From Chloroflexota bacterium (GTDB taxonomy: Bacteria; Chloroflexota; Limnocylindria; P2-11E), in assembly GCA_013695575.1 (NCBI GenBank), contig JACDAF010000329.1:1-22480 (forward strand): a stretch of 22,480 bases of DNA. Direction: 5' to 3'. Every line of letters begins with the position of its first letter. Position 1 is the first letter of the stretch. Under the pieces are notes generated by a model, which did not search any database, had not been told where the DNA came from, and saw only the letters and a list, made by a program, of their open reading frames with translations. The position numbers were made by a program, and so were the translations under genes. Below are positions 8,145-15,769 of the stretch, in pieces.

Positions 8145-8543
8145 CTACCGAACGAAGAGGGCCCACCACTTCGCGATCCGACCCGGCTGCGCGGAGACCG
8201 TCTGCCCGATCATCCGCTCGGTCTCGCGCTGCACCACGATGAGCGCTTCACTCGGACGGACGAAGCCCAGGTCGCGTGCCTTCTCCACGACATACCCGTC
8301 GGTCTGCCGCTCCGCGACCACCACTTGCTTGCGAGCGACGTCGCCCTCGAGCTTCGCGATGTCGGTTCGCAGGCCGCTCGCGTCGCGAGCGACCGCGTTG
8401 CCCTGTACGGCGATGGCAGCGAACGCCGCCGCAAGGAGGAGACACGCCGCAAGGACCGTCACCGCGGCAGCCTGCCGCGTGAAGCGGCGCAGCCCCCGGA
8501 GCGGTCCGTTCTTCGAGCGTCTGCGGGGCATCGGGGACATCAT
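8145..8543 (-). CDS. DivIC/FtsB-like septum formation protein
   Basis: The 132-residue protein has the DivIC/FtsB layout: a basic cytoplasmic start, one membrane helix (about 25-47), a heptad-like coiled-coil stretch (about 52-80) and the family motif YVVEKARDLGFVRPSE (84-99). Family members form the FtsL-FtsB/DivIC-FtsQ/DivIB subcomplex that recruits and activates the septal peptidoglycan synthase. Overall sequence similarity in this family is low, so the assignment rests on layout and motif. The ATG at 8543 overlaps the stop of the upstream serine hydrolase (ATGA), and a second ATG follows at once. A probable initiator tRNA lies 36 bases downstream. Confidence 0.85.
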   Translation of the reverse strand: MMSPMPRRRSKNGPLRGLRRFTRQAAAVTVLAACLLLAAAFAAIAVQGNAVARDASGLRTDIAKLEGDVARKQVVVAERQTDGYVVEKARDLGFVRPSEALIVVQRETERMIGQTVSAQPGRIAKWWALFVR

Positions 8544-9349
8544 GCGGGACGGGATAGCTCGCCGGGAAGGTCCGGGAGGTCACCGCCCCCAGCCCGATGC
8601 GCGCACCACCCCAGCAGGCCCAGGAGCGCGCGGCCCTCCTCGAGCCGTGGCAGATCGCAGGTGAAGCCCGCTACGACGACGGGCCGCGCGGCAAAGATGA
8701 TCCCGGCGTCGTTGCGGATGCCATCGAGCCAGCCGCTCTTATGCGCGACTGGCACGTCGCCCGGTAGGTAACGCCGCAGCATCGTAGTGTCCTGGCACCC
8801 CCGCAGCAGCGCGATGACCGCGTCGCTCGTCGCGCGGTCGACGCACTCGCCGCGCACGAGCCGCAACAGGAGCAGCGCGGTCTCGCGGGGCGTCATGAGG
8901 TTCTCGAGACCCCGCTGCTTCGCCGCTAGGTCGAACATCCGCCGCTGCAGGCGACTTCGGGCGATCCCCCACTGGCGGAGGCGCGCGGTGATGCGTTCCG
9001 GTCCCACGCGGTCGATGAGCACGTTGGTGGCGGTGTTGTCGCTGACCGCGATCGTGAGCGCCACGAGATCGCGGACCGGGAGCTCACGCACGCTCGGGAT
9101 GAGCCCCAGGACGCCCGAGCCGGACACGGGCGCGCCCACCGGAAGTGCCTCGTCCAGCGACAGCCTCCCGTCGGCGGCGTCGGCGTAGAGCGCCATCACG
9201 AGCGGGATCTTCACGACGGAAGCGGCCGTGAACAGATCGTCCGCACCGTGCTCGAAGAGGATCGCGCCGGACTCGTCGACCGCCATCAGACCGGCTCGGC
9301 CCTCCAGCCGCGCCGACCGGGCCACCAGCGGCCCGAAGACGTCGTCCAC
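8540..9349 (-). CDS. Beta-lactamase-fold serine hydrolase without signal peptide
   Basis: The 269-residue protein matches class A beta-lactamase-related serine hydrolases. It has SVVK (Ser44, Lys47) as SxxK, SDN (103-105) and HKSG (203-206) in place of KTG. A clear counterpart of the class A deacylation Glu (ExxLN motif) is not evident, so a penicillin-recognising peptidase or esterase role is as likely as beta-lactam hydrolysis. There is no N-terminal hydrophobic segment, and the frame is closed by a stop a short way upstream, so export by the usual route is not supported. The GTG start at 9349 lies 56 bases from the divergent ABC ATPase gene. It overlaps the ftsB-like gene by four bases, which hints at a link with the cell wall or division. 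Confidence 0.88.
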   Translation of the reverse strand: MDDVFGPLVARSARLEGRAGLMAVDESGAILFEHGADDLFTAASVVKIPLVMALYADAADGRLSLDEALPVGAPVSGSGVLGLIPSVRELPVRDLVALTIAVSDNTATNVLIDRVGPERITARLRQWGIARSRLQRRMFDLAAKQRGLENLMTPRETALLLLRLVRGECVDRATSDAVIALLRGCQDTTMLRRYLPGDVPVAHKSGWLDGIRNDAGIIFAARPVVVAGFTCDLPRLEEGRALLGLLGWCAHRAGGGDLPDLPGELSRPA

Positions 9350-9405
9350 GGCGCCAGTCTGAGCGCTCGCTCGCCAGGTCGCGTTCGCGTACGCTCAGCC
9401 GTCAC

Positions 9406-10134
9406 GTGATCGAGTTCCGGGACGTCCACAAGCACTACGGGTCGCTCCACGTCCTGAACGGCATCGATCTCCAGGTCGCCGAGCGCGAGGTCGTTGTCGT
9501 GATCGGCCCGTCCGGGTCCGGCAAGAGCACGCTCATCCGCACGATCAACAGGCTCGAGCCCATCGAGAGCGGCACCCTCGTGGTGAACGGGACCCCGGTA
9601 CACGACCGCAAAGTCGACGTGAACAAGCTCCGGCGCGATGTCGGTATGGTCTTCCAGTCCTTCAACCTCTTTCCGCATCTCACGGCGCTGCAGAACGTCA
9701 TGCTCGCTCCCACGAAGGTGAAGGGCATTCCGAGGGGGACGGCCCGCGAGAAGGGCATCGCGCTGCTCACGAAGGTGGGCATCCCCGAAAAGGCGGACGT
9801 CCATCCAGTCAGGCTGTCGGGCGGACAGCAGCAGCGGGTCGCCATCGCCAGGGCGCTGGCCATGGACCCCAAGGTGATGCTCTTCGACGAGCCCACGAGC
9901 GCCCTCGACGCCGAGATGATCCGCGAGGTCCTCGACGTCATGCGCGATCTGGCAAGAGAGGGCATGACCATGATCGTGGTCACCCACGAGGTCGGTTTCG
10001 CCCGCGAGGCGTCGAACCGCGTGGTGTTCATGGACGGAGGGCGCATCATTGAGGACTCACCGACCGCCCAGTTCTTCGAGCGGCCACGTGAGGAGCGCGC
10101 CAGGCAATTCCTGAGCAGGGTCATCCACCACTAG
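9406..10134 (+). CDS. Polar amino-acid ABC transporter ATPase (GluA/GlnQ type)
   Basis: This is the ATP-hydrolysing subunit of a PAAT-family amino-acid importer. The 242 residues show Walker A GPSGSGKS (34-41), Q-loop [10 protein letters not shown], signature LSGGQQQR (138-144), Walker [13 protein letters not shown] (157-168) and switch His194 in [18 protein letters not shown] is characteristic of the GlnQ/HisP/GluA group. The start is GTG at 9406 with no Shine-Dalgarno; a weak TACGCT lies ten bases ahead, so a leaderless mRNA is possible. It is the first gene of an operon in the order ATPase, binding protein, permease, permease, the same as gluABCD of corynebacteria. The substrate is probably glutamate or a related polar amino acid. 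Confidence 0.95.
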   Translation: MIEFRDVHKHYGSLHVLNGIDLQVAEREVVVVIGPSGSGKSTLIRTINRLEPIESGTLVVNGTPVHDRKVDVNKLRRDVGMVFQSFNLFPHLTALQNVMLAPTKVKGIPRGTAREKGIALLTKVGIPEKADVHPVRLSGGQQQRVAIARALAMDPKVMLFDEPTSALDAEMIREVLDVMRDLAREGMTMIVVTHEVGFAREASNRVVFMDGGRIIEDSPTAQFFERPREERARQFLSRVIHH

Positions 10135-10153
10135 CGTTCAGAAGGAGGGGCAC

Positions 10154-11062
10154 ATGCACAGCAGTCTCAAGACCGCGGCCGTCGCTCTGGCGGCACTCTT
10201 CGTCGTCGCCGCCTGCGGCGGCGGCGCCGGGACAGGCACACCGGCAGCATCGTCCGCCGCGACCGGCGCGACGTCCACGAAGCCGAAGCTCGAGCTGGCG
10301 AGCTACGCCTACGCGATCCAGACCAAGGGCAAGCTGCGGGTCGGCGCCCGTGAGGACAACGTGCCGTTCGGGGTCAAGAACGTGGCCACGAGCAAGTTCG
10401 AGGGCTTCGACGTCGACATCGCTCGCGAGATCGCGAAGGAGATCTTCGGCAACGAGTCGGACATCGACAAGTTCATCGAGTACGTCCCGGTCGTTTCCGC
10501 AACGCGCATCCCGACCCTGACTGAGAGCAAGGCGGACTTCGTGATCGCAACGTTCACGATCAACGACGACCGCAAGAAGCAGATCGACTTCTCCGACGTG
10601 TACTTCAACACCGGGCAGAAGATCCTGGTCAAGAAGGACAACAGCACCATCACGAAGGTGACCGATCTCAACGGCAAGCGCGTGTGCTCCGCGAAGGGCT
10701 CGACGAGCGAAGTCAACATCCGCAAGGAGGCGCCGCAGGCGGCGCTTGAGCTGCAGGACACCTATGTGCCGTGCCTGATCCTGCTACAGCAGGGCCGCGT
10801 CGACGCCGTCTCGACGGACGAGACGATCCTGTTCGGCCTCGTCAAGCAGGACCCGAACACGAAGATCGTCGGCAGCTACTTCTCGGCCGAGCCATATGGC
10901 ATCGGCGTGAAGAAGAACGCGAACAACGACCGGAACGGCTTCGTGGATCTCATCAACCGCAGCCTCGTCGCGATGATCCAGGACGGCCGCTGGGCGAAGA
11001 TCTACAAGCAATGGATCACCCCGGTCTCTGGCGACGAGAAGACGACCCCTGACCAGCGCTAG
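10154..11062 (+). CDS. Amino-acid ABC transporter substrate-binding lipoprotein (GluB-like)
   Basis: This is a family 3 periplasmic/extracellular binding protein of 302 residues. A signal peptide ends in the lipobox VAAC, so Cys21 should be lipidated and anchor the protein outside the membrane. A Gly/Ala/Ser/Thr linker (22-45) follows, then a two-lobed binding domain with KLRVGAREDNVPFG, FEGFDVDIAREIA and the hinge-region ATFTINDDRK. Cys178 and Cys207 are placed like the disulfide in glutamate-binding homologues. An AAGGAGG-type site lies five bases before the ATG. It follows the ATPase after 19 bases and precedes the two permeases. Glutamate or aspartate is the likely ligand, but specificity cannot be read from the sequence alone. 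Confidence 0.94.
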   Translation: MHSSLKTAAVALAALFVVAACGGGAGTGTPAASSAATGATSTKPKLELASYAYAIQTKGKLRVGAREDNVPFGVKNVATSKFEGFDVDIAREIAKEIFGNESDIDKFIEYVPVVSATRIPTLTESKADFVIATFTINDDRKKQIDFSDVYFNTGQKILVKKDNSTITKVTDLNGKRVCSAKGSTSEVNIRKEAPQAALELQDTYVPCLILLQQGRVDAVSTDETILFGLVKQDPNTKIVGSYFSAEPYGIGVKKNANNDRNGFVDLINRSLVAMIQDGRWAKIYKQWITPVSGDEKTTPDQR

Positions 11063-11085
11063 CACCGCGACGCAGCCGCCGATGG

Positions 11086-11114
11086 ACGGGGGCCGGCCTG
11101 GTGCGGGCCCCCGT
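11086..11114 (+). terminator. Hairpin between binding-protein and permease genes
   Basis: ACGGGGGCC (11086-11094) pairs perfectly with GGCCCCCGT (11106-11114) around an 11-base loop. No U-run follows, so it is more likely an attenuator or an mRNA-stabilising 3' end that lifts binding-protein expression above that of the permeases. The remainder of the 214-base gap shows no gene that I can support. Confidence 0.55.
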
Positions 11115-11276
11115 TCCGTTCGGCGCATCGATGCAGGCGACCAAGGGCCTCGCCCGACGCGGGACCGTCTCGGCGAGGAGCCGCTCTGCCGCCACGAAGC
11201 CCAAGAAGCCTTGGAGCGGTGAGCAAGCCGGTGCGCCGGAGCGGACGAAGTCGGGTCCGGGCCCGGGGATAGCCGG

Positions 11277-11942
11277 ATGGGCATCATCGGCGAGTTCTCC
11301 GAGCTCTACCTCTTCCCGAACGGGCTCTTCATCACGATCCAGCTCGCGATCACCAGCCTTCTCGGCAGCCTCGTCCTGGGCACGGTCATCGCCCTCTTCC
11401 GCATCGCGCCCCTCGTCCCGCTGCGCTGGCTCGGCGGCGGCTACGTCGAGTTCTTCCGGAACACCCCGCTGCTGGTGCAGCTCTTCTTCCTGTACTTCGC
11501 GACGCCGTACATCGGGATCTACCTCGGAGAGCCGGACACCTTCGGCTTTCGCGCGGCCGCACTGGGGCTCACGCTCTACCACGCGGCCTACGTCGCCGAG
11601 ATCGTTCGCGGCGGCCTGCTCGCCGTCGACAAGGGTCAGATCGAGGCGGCTCGTTCGCTCGGGCTCACCTACCTCGGCATGCTGCGTGAGGTCCAGCTCC
11701 CGCAAACGTTCCGCGCGGTGATCCCGCCGCTCGGGAACATCGGCATCGCGCTGGTGAAGAACACCTCGCTCGCGGCGACGATCGGTGTCGCGGACCTGCT
11801 GTTCGCGGGCGACATCGTCGAGTCACGCACGTTCCGCGCCGAGGAGGCGTACGCCGCGGTGGCGATCCTGTACCTCTCGCTGACCATTCCGCTCGGGATA
11901 CTCGTCAACTACCTCGAGAAGCGCATGCTCGTGGCCCGCTGA
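11277..11942 (+). CDS. Amino-acid ABC transporter permease (GluC-like)
   Basis: This is a 221-residue inner-membrane permease of the HisMQ family, with about five hydrophobic segments beginning LFITIQLAITSLLGSLVLG. The cytoplasmic EAA loop is present as IEAARSLGLTYLGMLREVQLPQ, the contact site for the ATPase. The N-terminal segment FFRNTPLLVQLFF is typical of the family. The ATG at 11277 is preceded by a weak purine-rich GGGGATA. Its TGA shares one base with the ATG of the next permease (TGATG), so the two subunits are translationally coupled, as expected for a heterodimer. Confidence 0.94.
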   Translation: MGIIGEFSELYLFPNGLFITIQLAITSLLGSLVLGTVIALFRIAPLVPLRWLGGGYVEFFRNTPLLVQLFFLYFATPYIGIYLGEPDTFGFRAAALGLTLYHAAYVAEIVRGGLLAVDKGQIEAARSLGLTYLGMLREVQLPQTFRAVIPPLGNIGIALVKNTSLAATIGVADLLFAGDIVESRTFRAEEAYAAVAILYLSLTIPLGILVNYLEKRMLVAR

Positions 11943-12673
11943 TGAGGCCGGACACCTGGCGCATGTTCGTGGACCCCACGATCCTGCGGTTCTTCGGCAG
12001 CGGCCTCATGGAGACGATCTCGCTGTCGCTCGCGGCGATCGTCCTCTCGTTCGTCATCGCGCTCGTCTTCGCGTTCGGGCGTCTGTCCAAGCGGCCCTGG
12101 ATCCGCTGGCCCTCGATCGCGTATATCGAGGGGATCCGCGCGCTTCCGGTCCTGTTGCTCATCGTGTACTTCGGGATCAAGGGTTCGGCGCTGTTCCGGC
12201 CCGTCTTCGGGCCCGAATTCGAGCTCTCACGGTACTGGGCCGGCGTCCTCGGGCTCTCCCTCTACACCAGCGCGGTCCTCGCGGAGATCATCCGCGCCGG
12301 CATCGTGAGCCTGCCGCGCGGGCAGACCGAGGCCTCACGGGCGCTCGGCCTCTCACACGCCCAGAGCATGCGCCACATCATCCTGCCGCAGGCACTCCGG
12401 CTGATGGTGCCGGCGATGATGGCGCAGCTCACCACCATCATCAAGGACACCTCGCTCGTGGGGACGATCGGGGTGTTCGAGCTGGTCCGTCAGGGCCGCG
12501 TCGTCTACACGCAGTTCTTCAACCCGATCGAGGTGTTCCTCTTCGTGGCCGCCATCTACTTCGTCATCTGCTTCGCGCTCTCGCAGGCCTCACGACGGCT
12601 CGAGGTCGGGTACACGCCGAAGGCGGCCCGCGCGAAGATCCGTGAGGTCCAGCTGCGCGACCAGGCCGCCTAG
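11942..12673 (+). CDS. Amino-acid ABC transporter permease (GluD-like)
   Basis: This is the second HisMQ-type permease, 243 residues with about five membrane segments. The EAA motif reads TEASRALGLSHAQSMRHIILPQ, and IEGIRALPVLLLIVYFG corresponds to the conserved FRGTPLLVQL region. The C-terminus is a charged cytoplasmic tail. It begins one base inside the stop of the first permease. Its TAG (12671-12673) overlaps the TAG of the convergent PfkB kinase gene within a CTAG palindrome, so no intergenic terminator exists and either transcript must run into the other gene. Confidence 0.94.
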   Translation: MRPDTWRMFVDPTILRFFGSGLMETISLSLAAIVLSFVIALVFAFGRLSKRPWIRWPSIAYIEGIRALPVLLLIVYFGIKGSALFRPVFGPEFELSRYWAGVLGLSLYTSAVLAEIIRAGIVSLPRGQTEASRALGLSHAQSMRHIILPQALRLMVPAMMAQLTTIIKDTSLVGTIGVFELVRQGRVVYTQFFNPIEVFLFVAAIYFVICFALSQASRRLEVGYTPKAARAKIREVQLRDQAA

Positions 12674-13530
12674 CTCGACCCCGCGCCGGCCCCTGAGCCG
12701 AGGCGCGCCTCAACGCGCGCGTGGTCGCCCAGCCCCGCGGTCCCCAGCCCCTCGACGGCGAATGACGCGACGGCGTTCGCGTACCGTGTCGCGTCGTCGA
12801 GCGCCCGTCCGTCGGCCAGAGCCAGCGCGAGCCCCGCCGCGAACGCGTCGCCCGCGCCGGTCGGATCCACCACACGGGCAGCAGCGAACCCCGGGATGTC
12901 ACGAGCGACGCCGCGCTCGTACACGCGCGCGCCGCGCTCGGCCAGCGTGACGACCACCGGCGTCGTGAGCGACCACCGCTCGGCCATCGTGAGATCGCCC
13001 GCGAGGTCCTCCTCACTGACGACCGCGGTGCCGACCGCGGCGAGCATGGCAGCCGACTCGGTCCACTCGCGCGGCACCACGCTGCCGTCGGCCCGCCAGC
13101 CGCGGAGATAGCCCTGCGCGACGAGCACCGACGCCGGGGCGGTCAGCGTTCCGAAGAGCCCCGGCGAGAGCTCGTGAGCGATGGACGCGTAGACGACCGC
13201 CCGAGGCACGCGCAGCCGGCCTGCGACGTCGTCGCGGCCGATGACCTTCGCGCGGGCGCGCAGCGTGAGATGCCGCCTTCCAGCCTCGTCGTACCGGAAC
13301 GCGAACGTCGTCGTGACAGGCGACGTGAGGACATGCAGCTCGATGCCCAGGTCGTGACAGCGTCGCTCGAGCGCATCCCGCTCTCGTGGTCCGGCGCGCG
13401 TCACGAGAGCGGCGCGACGGCCCAAGCGCGCGGCCGCGACCGCCGCGTACAGCGCCGTGCCGCCGAGGCGCCACTCGGTGTCGGGAAACTCGTCACGAGC
13501 AACGTGACCCACCGCGAGCAGATCGATCAT
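12670..13530 (-). CDS. PfkB/ribokinase-family carbohydrate kinase
   Basis: The 286-residue protein has the two PfkB signatures in reduced form: a GG dipeptide near the N-terminus (residues 23-24, RLGGTALYAA) and VDPTGAGDAFAAG with the catalytic Asp228 and anion-hole GAGD. Family members phosphorylate a sugar, nucleoside or related alcohol. The substrate cannot be named: no fructose- or ribose-specific pattern is visible, and the sequence is short for a ribokinase. The ATG at 13530 lies 12 bases after the ychF stop. It is the last gene of the long minus-strand run and is convergent with the permease. Confidence 0.85.
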   Translation of the reverse strand: MIDLLAVGHVARDEFPDTEWRLGGTALYAAVAAARLGRRAALVTRAGPRERDALERRCHDLGIELHVLTSPVTTTFAFRYDEAGRRHLTLRARAKVIGRDDVAGRLRVPRAVVYASIAHELSPGLFGTLTAPASVLVAQGYLRGWRADGSVVPREWTESAAMLAAVGTAVVSEEDLAGDLTMAERWSLTTPVVVTLAERGARVYERGVARDIPGFAAARVVDPTGAGDAFAAGLALALADGRALDDATRYANAVASFAVEGLGTAGLGDHARVEARLGSGAGAGSS

Positions 13531-13542
13531 GCGGACCGGCGG

Positions 13543-14670
13543 CTAGCGCGACGGAGCGACATTGAACAGGACGTGGAGCACCTCACCGTCGCGCACCGGG
13601 TACGCGCGCCCCTCAGTGCGCAGGAGGCCTTCCTTCTTCGCGGCGGCCTCGCTGCCGCAGCGGAGAAGCTCGTCCCAGGCGATCACCTCGGCCCGGATGA
13701 ACCCTCGCTCGAGATCCGTATGGATGGTGCCGGCGGCCTGCTGTGCGTTGGACCCCGTCGGGATCGGCCACGCGCGGACTTCGTCCTCACCCGTGGTGAA
13801 GAATGAGATGAGGCCGAGCAGATCGAAGGTCGCTCGGACGATGCGCTCGAGGGCGGACTCTTCGAGCCCGAGCTCCGACCGGAACGCAGCGGCCTCTTCC
13901 CCCGGCAGCTCGGCGATCTCCGCCTCGATCTTCGCGCATGCGGGCACCAGTGAGGTCCCGCGATGGCGGCCTGCCGCTTCGCGGAGCGGCCCGAGCACCG
14001 CGTCGGGTGCCGCGACGTCCGCCTCGTCGACGTTGACCACGATGAGCTGTGGCAGCAGCGTGAGGAACCGGTAGCCGCGCACGAGCCGGAGCTCGTCGGC
14101 GTCCGCGTCGATGTCACGCAGCGGGATCTCCGCCTCCAGCGCGTCGCGCGCCCGGACCAGGAACCCCTTCTCGCGCTCCTTGCCTTCCCTGTCGCTCGCC
14201 TTCGCGCCGCGGATCTCTGCCTCGATGCGCTCGAGGCGCCGCTCCACGACCGCGTGGTCGGCGAACAGCAGCTCGAGCTCCAGCAACGTCAGATCGCGCA
14301 GGGGATCCACGCTTCCTTCGCTGTGCGGGATGTTCGGATCCCGGAACGCACGGACCACGTGTACCAGTGCGTCCGCGGTGCGGAGGTCGCCGAGCTTCTT
14401 CGGCGAGATCTCCGCGCGAGCCGCGTCGCCGGAGCGGCGGCCGGCGAGTCCGAGGTCGCGGTAGGTGATCTCGGCGAACGTCGTCTTCTTCGGCCCAAAG
14501 AGCGCGGAGAGCCGGTCCACCCGCGTGTCGGGCACCTTGGCGACCCCGACATTCGTCTCGGCCTCGGCTCCCGCGAATTCCCCGGTCGCGACACGCGCGC
14601 TGGTGAGCAGGTTGAAGAGCGTCGTCTTGCCGACATACGGCAGCCCCGTGATCGCCGAGCTGAGGTTCAC
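13543..14670 (-). CDS. ychF: Redox-regulated ATPase/GTPase YchF (Obg-like)
   Basis: YchF is a ribosome-associated TRAFAC P-loop NTPase. The 375 residues show G1 as GLPYVGKT (9-16), switch regions, the NVDE motif (213-216) that replaces NKxD and makes the family ATP-preferring, a long helical coiled-coil insertion (about 125-190) and a C-terminal TGS domain (about 290-375) with FFTTGEDEVRAWPI and GTIHTDLERGFIRAEVI. The G1 motif is usually GLPNVGKS; Tyr replaces the conserved Asn and Thr the Ser. The GTG start (14670) overlaps the murI stop as GTGA. The N-terminal residues NLSSAITGLPY fit the family without extension. Confidence 0.93.
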   Translation of the reverse strand: MNLSSAITGLPYVGKTTLFNLLTSARVATGEFAGAEAETNVGVAKVPDTRVDRLSALFGPKKTTFAEITYRDLGLAGRRSGDAARAEISPKKLGDLRTADALVHVVRAFRDPNIPHSEGSVDPLRDLTLLELELLFADHAVVERRLERIEAEIRGAKASDREGKEREKGFLVRARDALEAEIPLRDIDADADELRLVRGYRFLTLLPQLIVVNVDEADVAAPDAVLGPLREAAGRHRGTSLVPACAKIEAEIAELPGEEAAAFRSELGLEESALERIVRATFDLLGLISFFTTGEDEVRAWPIPTGSNAQQAAGTIHTDLERGFIRAEVIAWDELLRCGSEAAAKKEGLLRTEGRAYPVRDGEVLHVLFNVAPSR

Positions 14671-15524
14671 GAACGCGAATGCGCGGCGAGGTCGGCCCGC
14701 TCGATCTCCGGGAAGATCCGGCTGCCGGCGCCGCCGAAGATGGCCATTGCGACCGCCGCGAAGTGCTCCACAGGTCCCGTCGCGAACACGCGATGCCGCG
14801 GGTCCGCGTCCTGACGCGTGAGGCGATGCGACTCGAGCACCTCACGCACCGCGAGCGCTGTAGTCGCGGCCGAGTCGACGATGCGGACTCGCGGGCCGGC
14901 GACCTTGGTGAGACGTTCGCGAAGCAGCGGGTAATGCGTGCAGCCAAGGAGCAGCGTGTCGATCGCCGGCGACACGACCGCCCCGTCCTCGAGCAGCGGC
15001 CCGACGTACTCGCGGATCGCGGCCTCGGCGTCGTCGCTGTCCGCCTCCCCGGCCTCGACCAGCGGGACGAGCTTCGGACAGGCCTGTTGCACGACGTCGA
15101 CGAGCGGATCCAGGTCACGCAGGGCACGCACGTACGCCCCGGAGCGGACGGTGCCGCTGGTCGCGAGAACTCCGATCGCCCGCCGCGAGGACGCCGCTAC
15201 CGCGGCCGCGGCCCCCGGTCGGATGACGCCGATGACCGGGACGTCGGTTTCGTCGCGCACGAGCTCCAGCGCCACGGACGTCGCGGTGTTGCAGGCGAGC
15301 ACGATGAGCTTGCAGTCCCACGCCGCGAGCCAGCGCACGGCCTCGCGTGTGAAGGCGACGACCTCCCCGGTGGGGCGCGGGCCATAGGGCATGCGTGCCT
15401 CGTCGCCGAGATACAGCGTGGATTCGCTCGGCAGCTGGCCGCGGAGCTCGCGAAGCACGGTGAGGCCACCGACGCCCGAGTCGAAGACGCCGATGGGCCG
15501 CTCGGCCCCGGGACGCGCGCTCAG
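14667..15524 (-). CDS. murI: Glutamate racemase, probable CTG start
   Basis: MurI interconverts L- and D-glutamate and supplies D-Glu for UDP-MurNAc-peptide synthesis. Motifs are IGVFDSGVGGLTVLREL, MPYGPRP, LACNTATS with catalytic Cys78 and LLLGCTHYPLL with catalytic Cys195 and His197. The frame is open upstream to a GTG at 15641, but that extension of some 39 codons is Arg-rich with poor third-position GC, and family members begin just before IGVFDSG. A CTG at 15524 gives LSARPGAERPIGVFDSG, and 285 residues, a normal length. This CTG overlaps the TGA of the upstream frame as CTGA, the same 4-base coupling used by its neighbours. ychF follows by GTGA overlap. Confidence 0.92.
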   Translation of the reverse strand: MSARPGAERPIGVFDSGVGGLTVLRELRGQLPSESTLYLGDEARMPYGPRPTGEVVAFTREAVRWLAAWDCKLIVLACNTATSVALELVRDETDVPVIGVIRPGAAAAVAASSRRAIGVLATSGTVRSGAYVRALRDLDPLVDVVQQACPKLVPLVEAGEADSDDAEAAIREYVGPLLEDGAVVSPAIDTLLLGCTHYPLLRERLTKVAGPRVRIVDSAATTALAVREVLESHRLTRQDADPRHRVFATGPVEHFAAVAMAIFGGAGSRIFPEIERADLAAHSRS

Positions 15525-15759
15525 CGCCGCTGCCGGCCAACGAGGGCGGCCGCGAGCCGGTCGATCGCCATCGACACCGTCGCGCCGGGGTTCACGCCGA
15601 CGAAGAGCGCGTGCCGCGTTCGGGACGTTCAGGCAGGTCACGACGAGCCGCAGGGCGCTCGCCGGCTCGAGGATCGCGCAGGTCAGGTCGAGCCTCGCGA
15701 CGACATGCCGACAACGGCGCGACCTCTGCGAGGCCTTCGATGATGAGAACGCTCCTCAC
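15521..15759 (-). pseudogene. Short frameshifted ORF upstream of murI, unknown
   Basis: No single frame is convincing here, but three adjoining segments in different frames each show strong third-position GC. They read, in order, VRSVLIIEGLAEVAPLS (from a GTG at 15759), then VVARLDLTCAILEPASALRL and on to TCLNVPNA, then HALFVGVNPGATVSMAIDRL and on to VGRQRR with a stop at 15521-15523. Joined, they would make a protein of about 80 residues that fits exactly between the DUF1461 gene and murI and would end in CTGA overlap with murI. One frame change lies near 15700 and another near 15612. It may be a decayed gene, two sequence errors, or less likely recoding. I recognise no family. Confidence 0.45.
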
Positions 15760-15769
15760 CGGCGGGAGT

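Noticed and set aside
15525..15641. murI N-terminal extension from GTG 15641
   Set aside because: Arg-rich, poor third-position GC, and family members begin at the IGVFDSG region.
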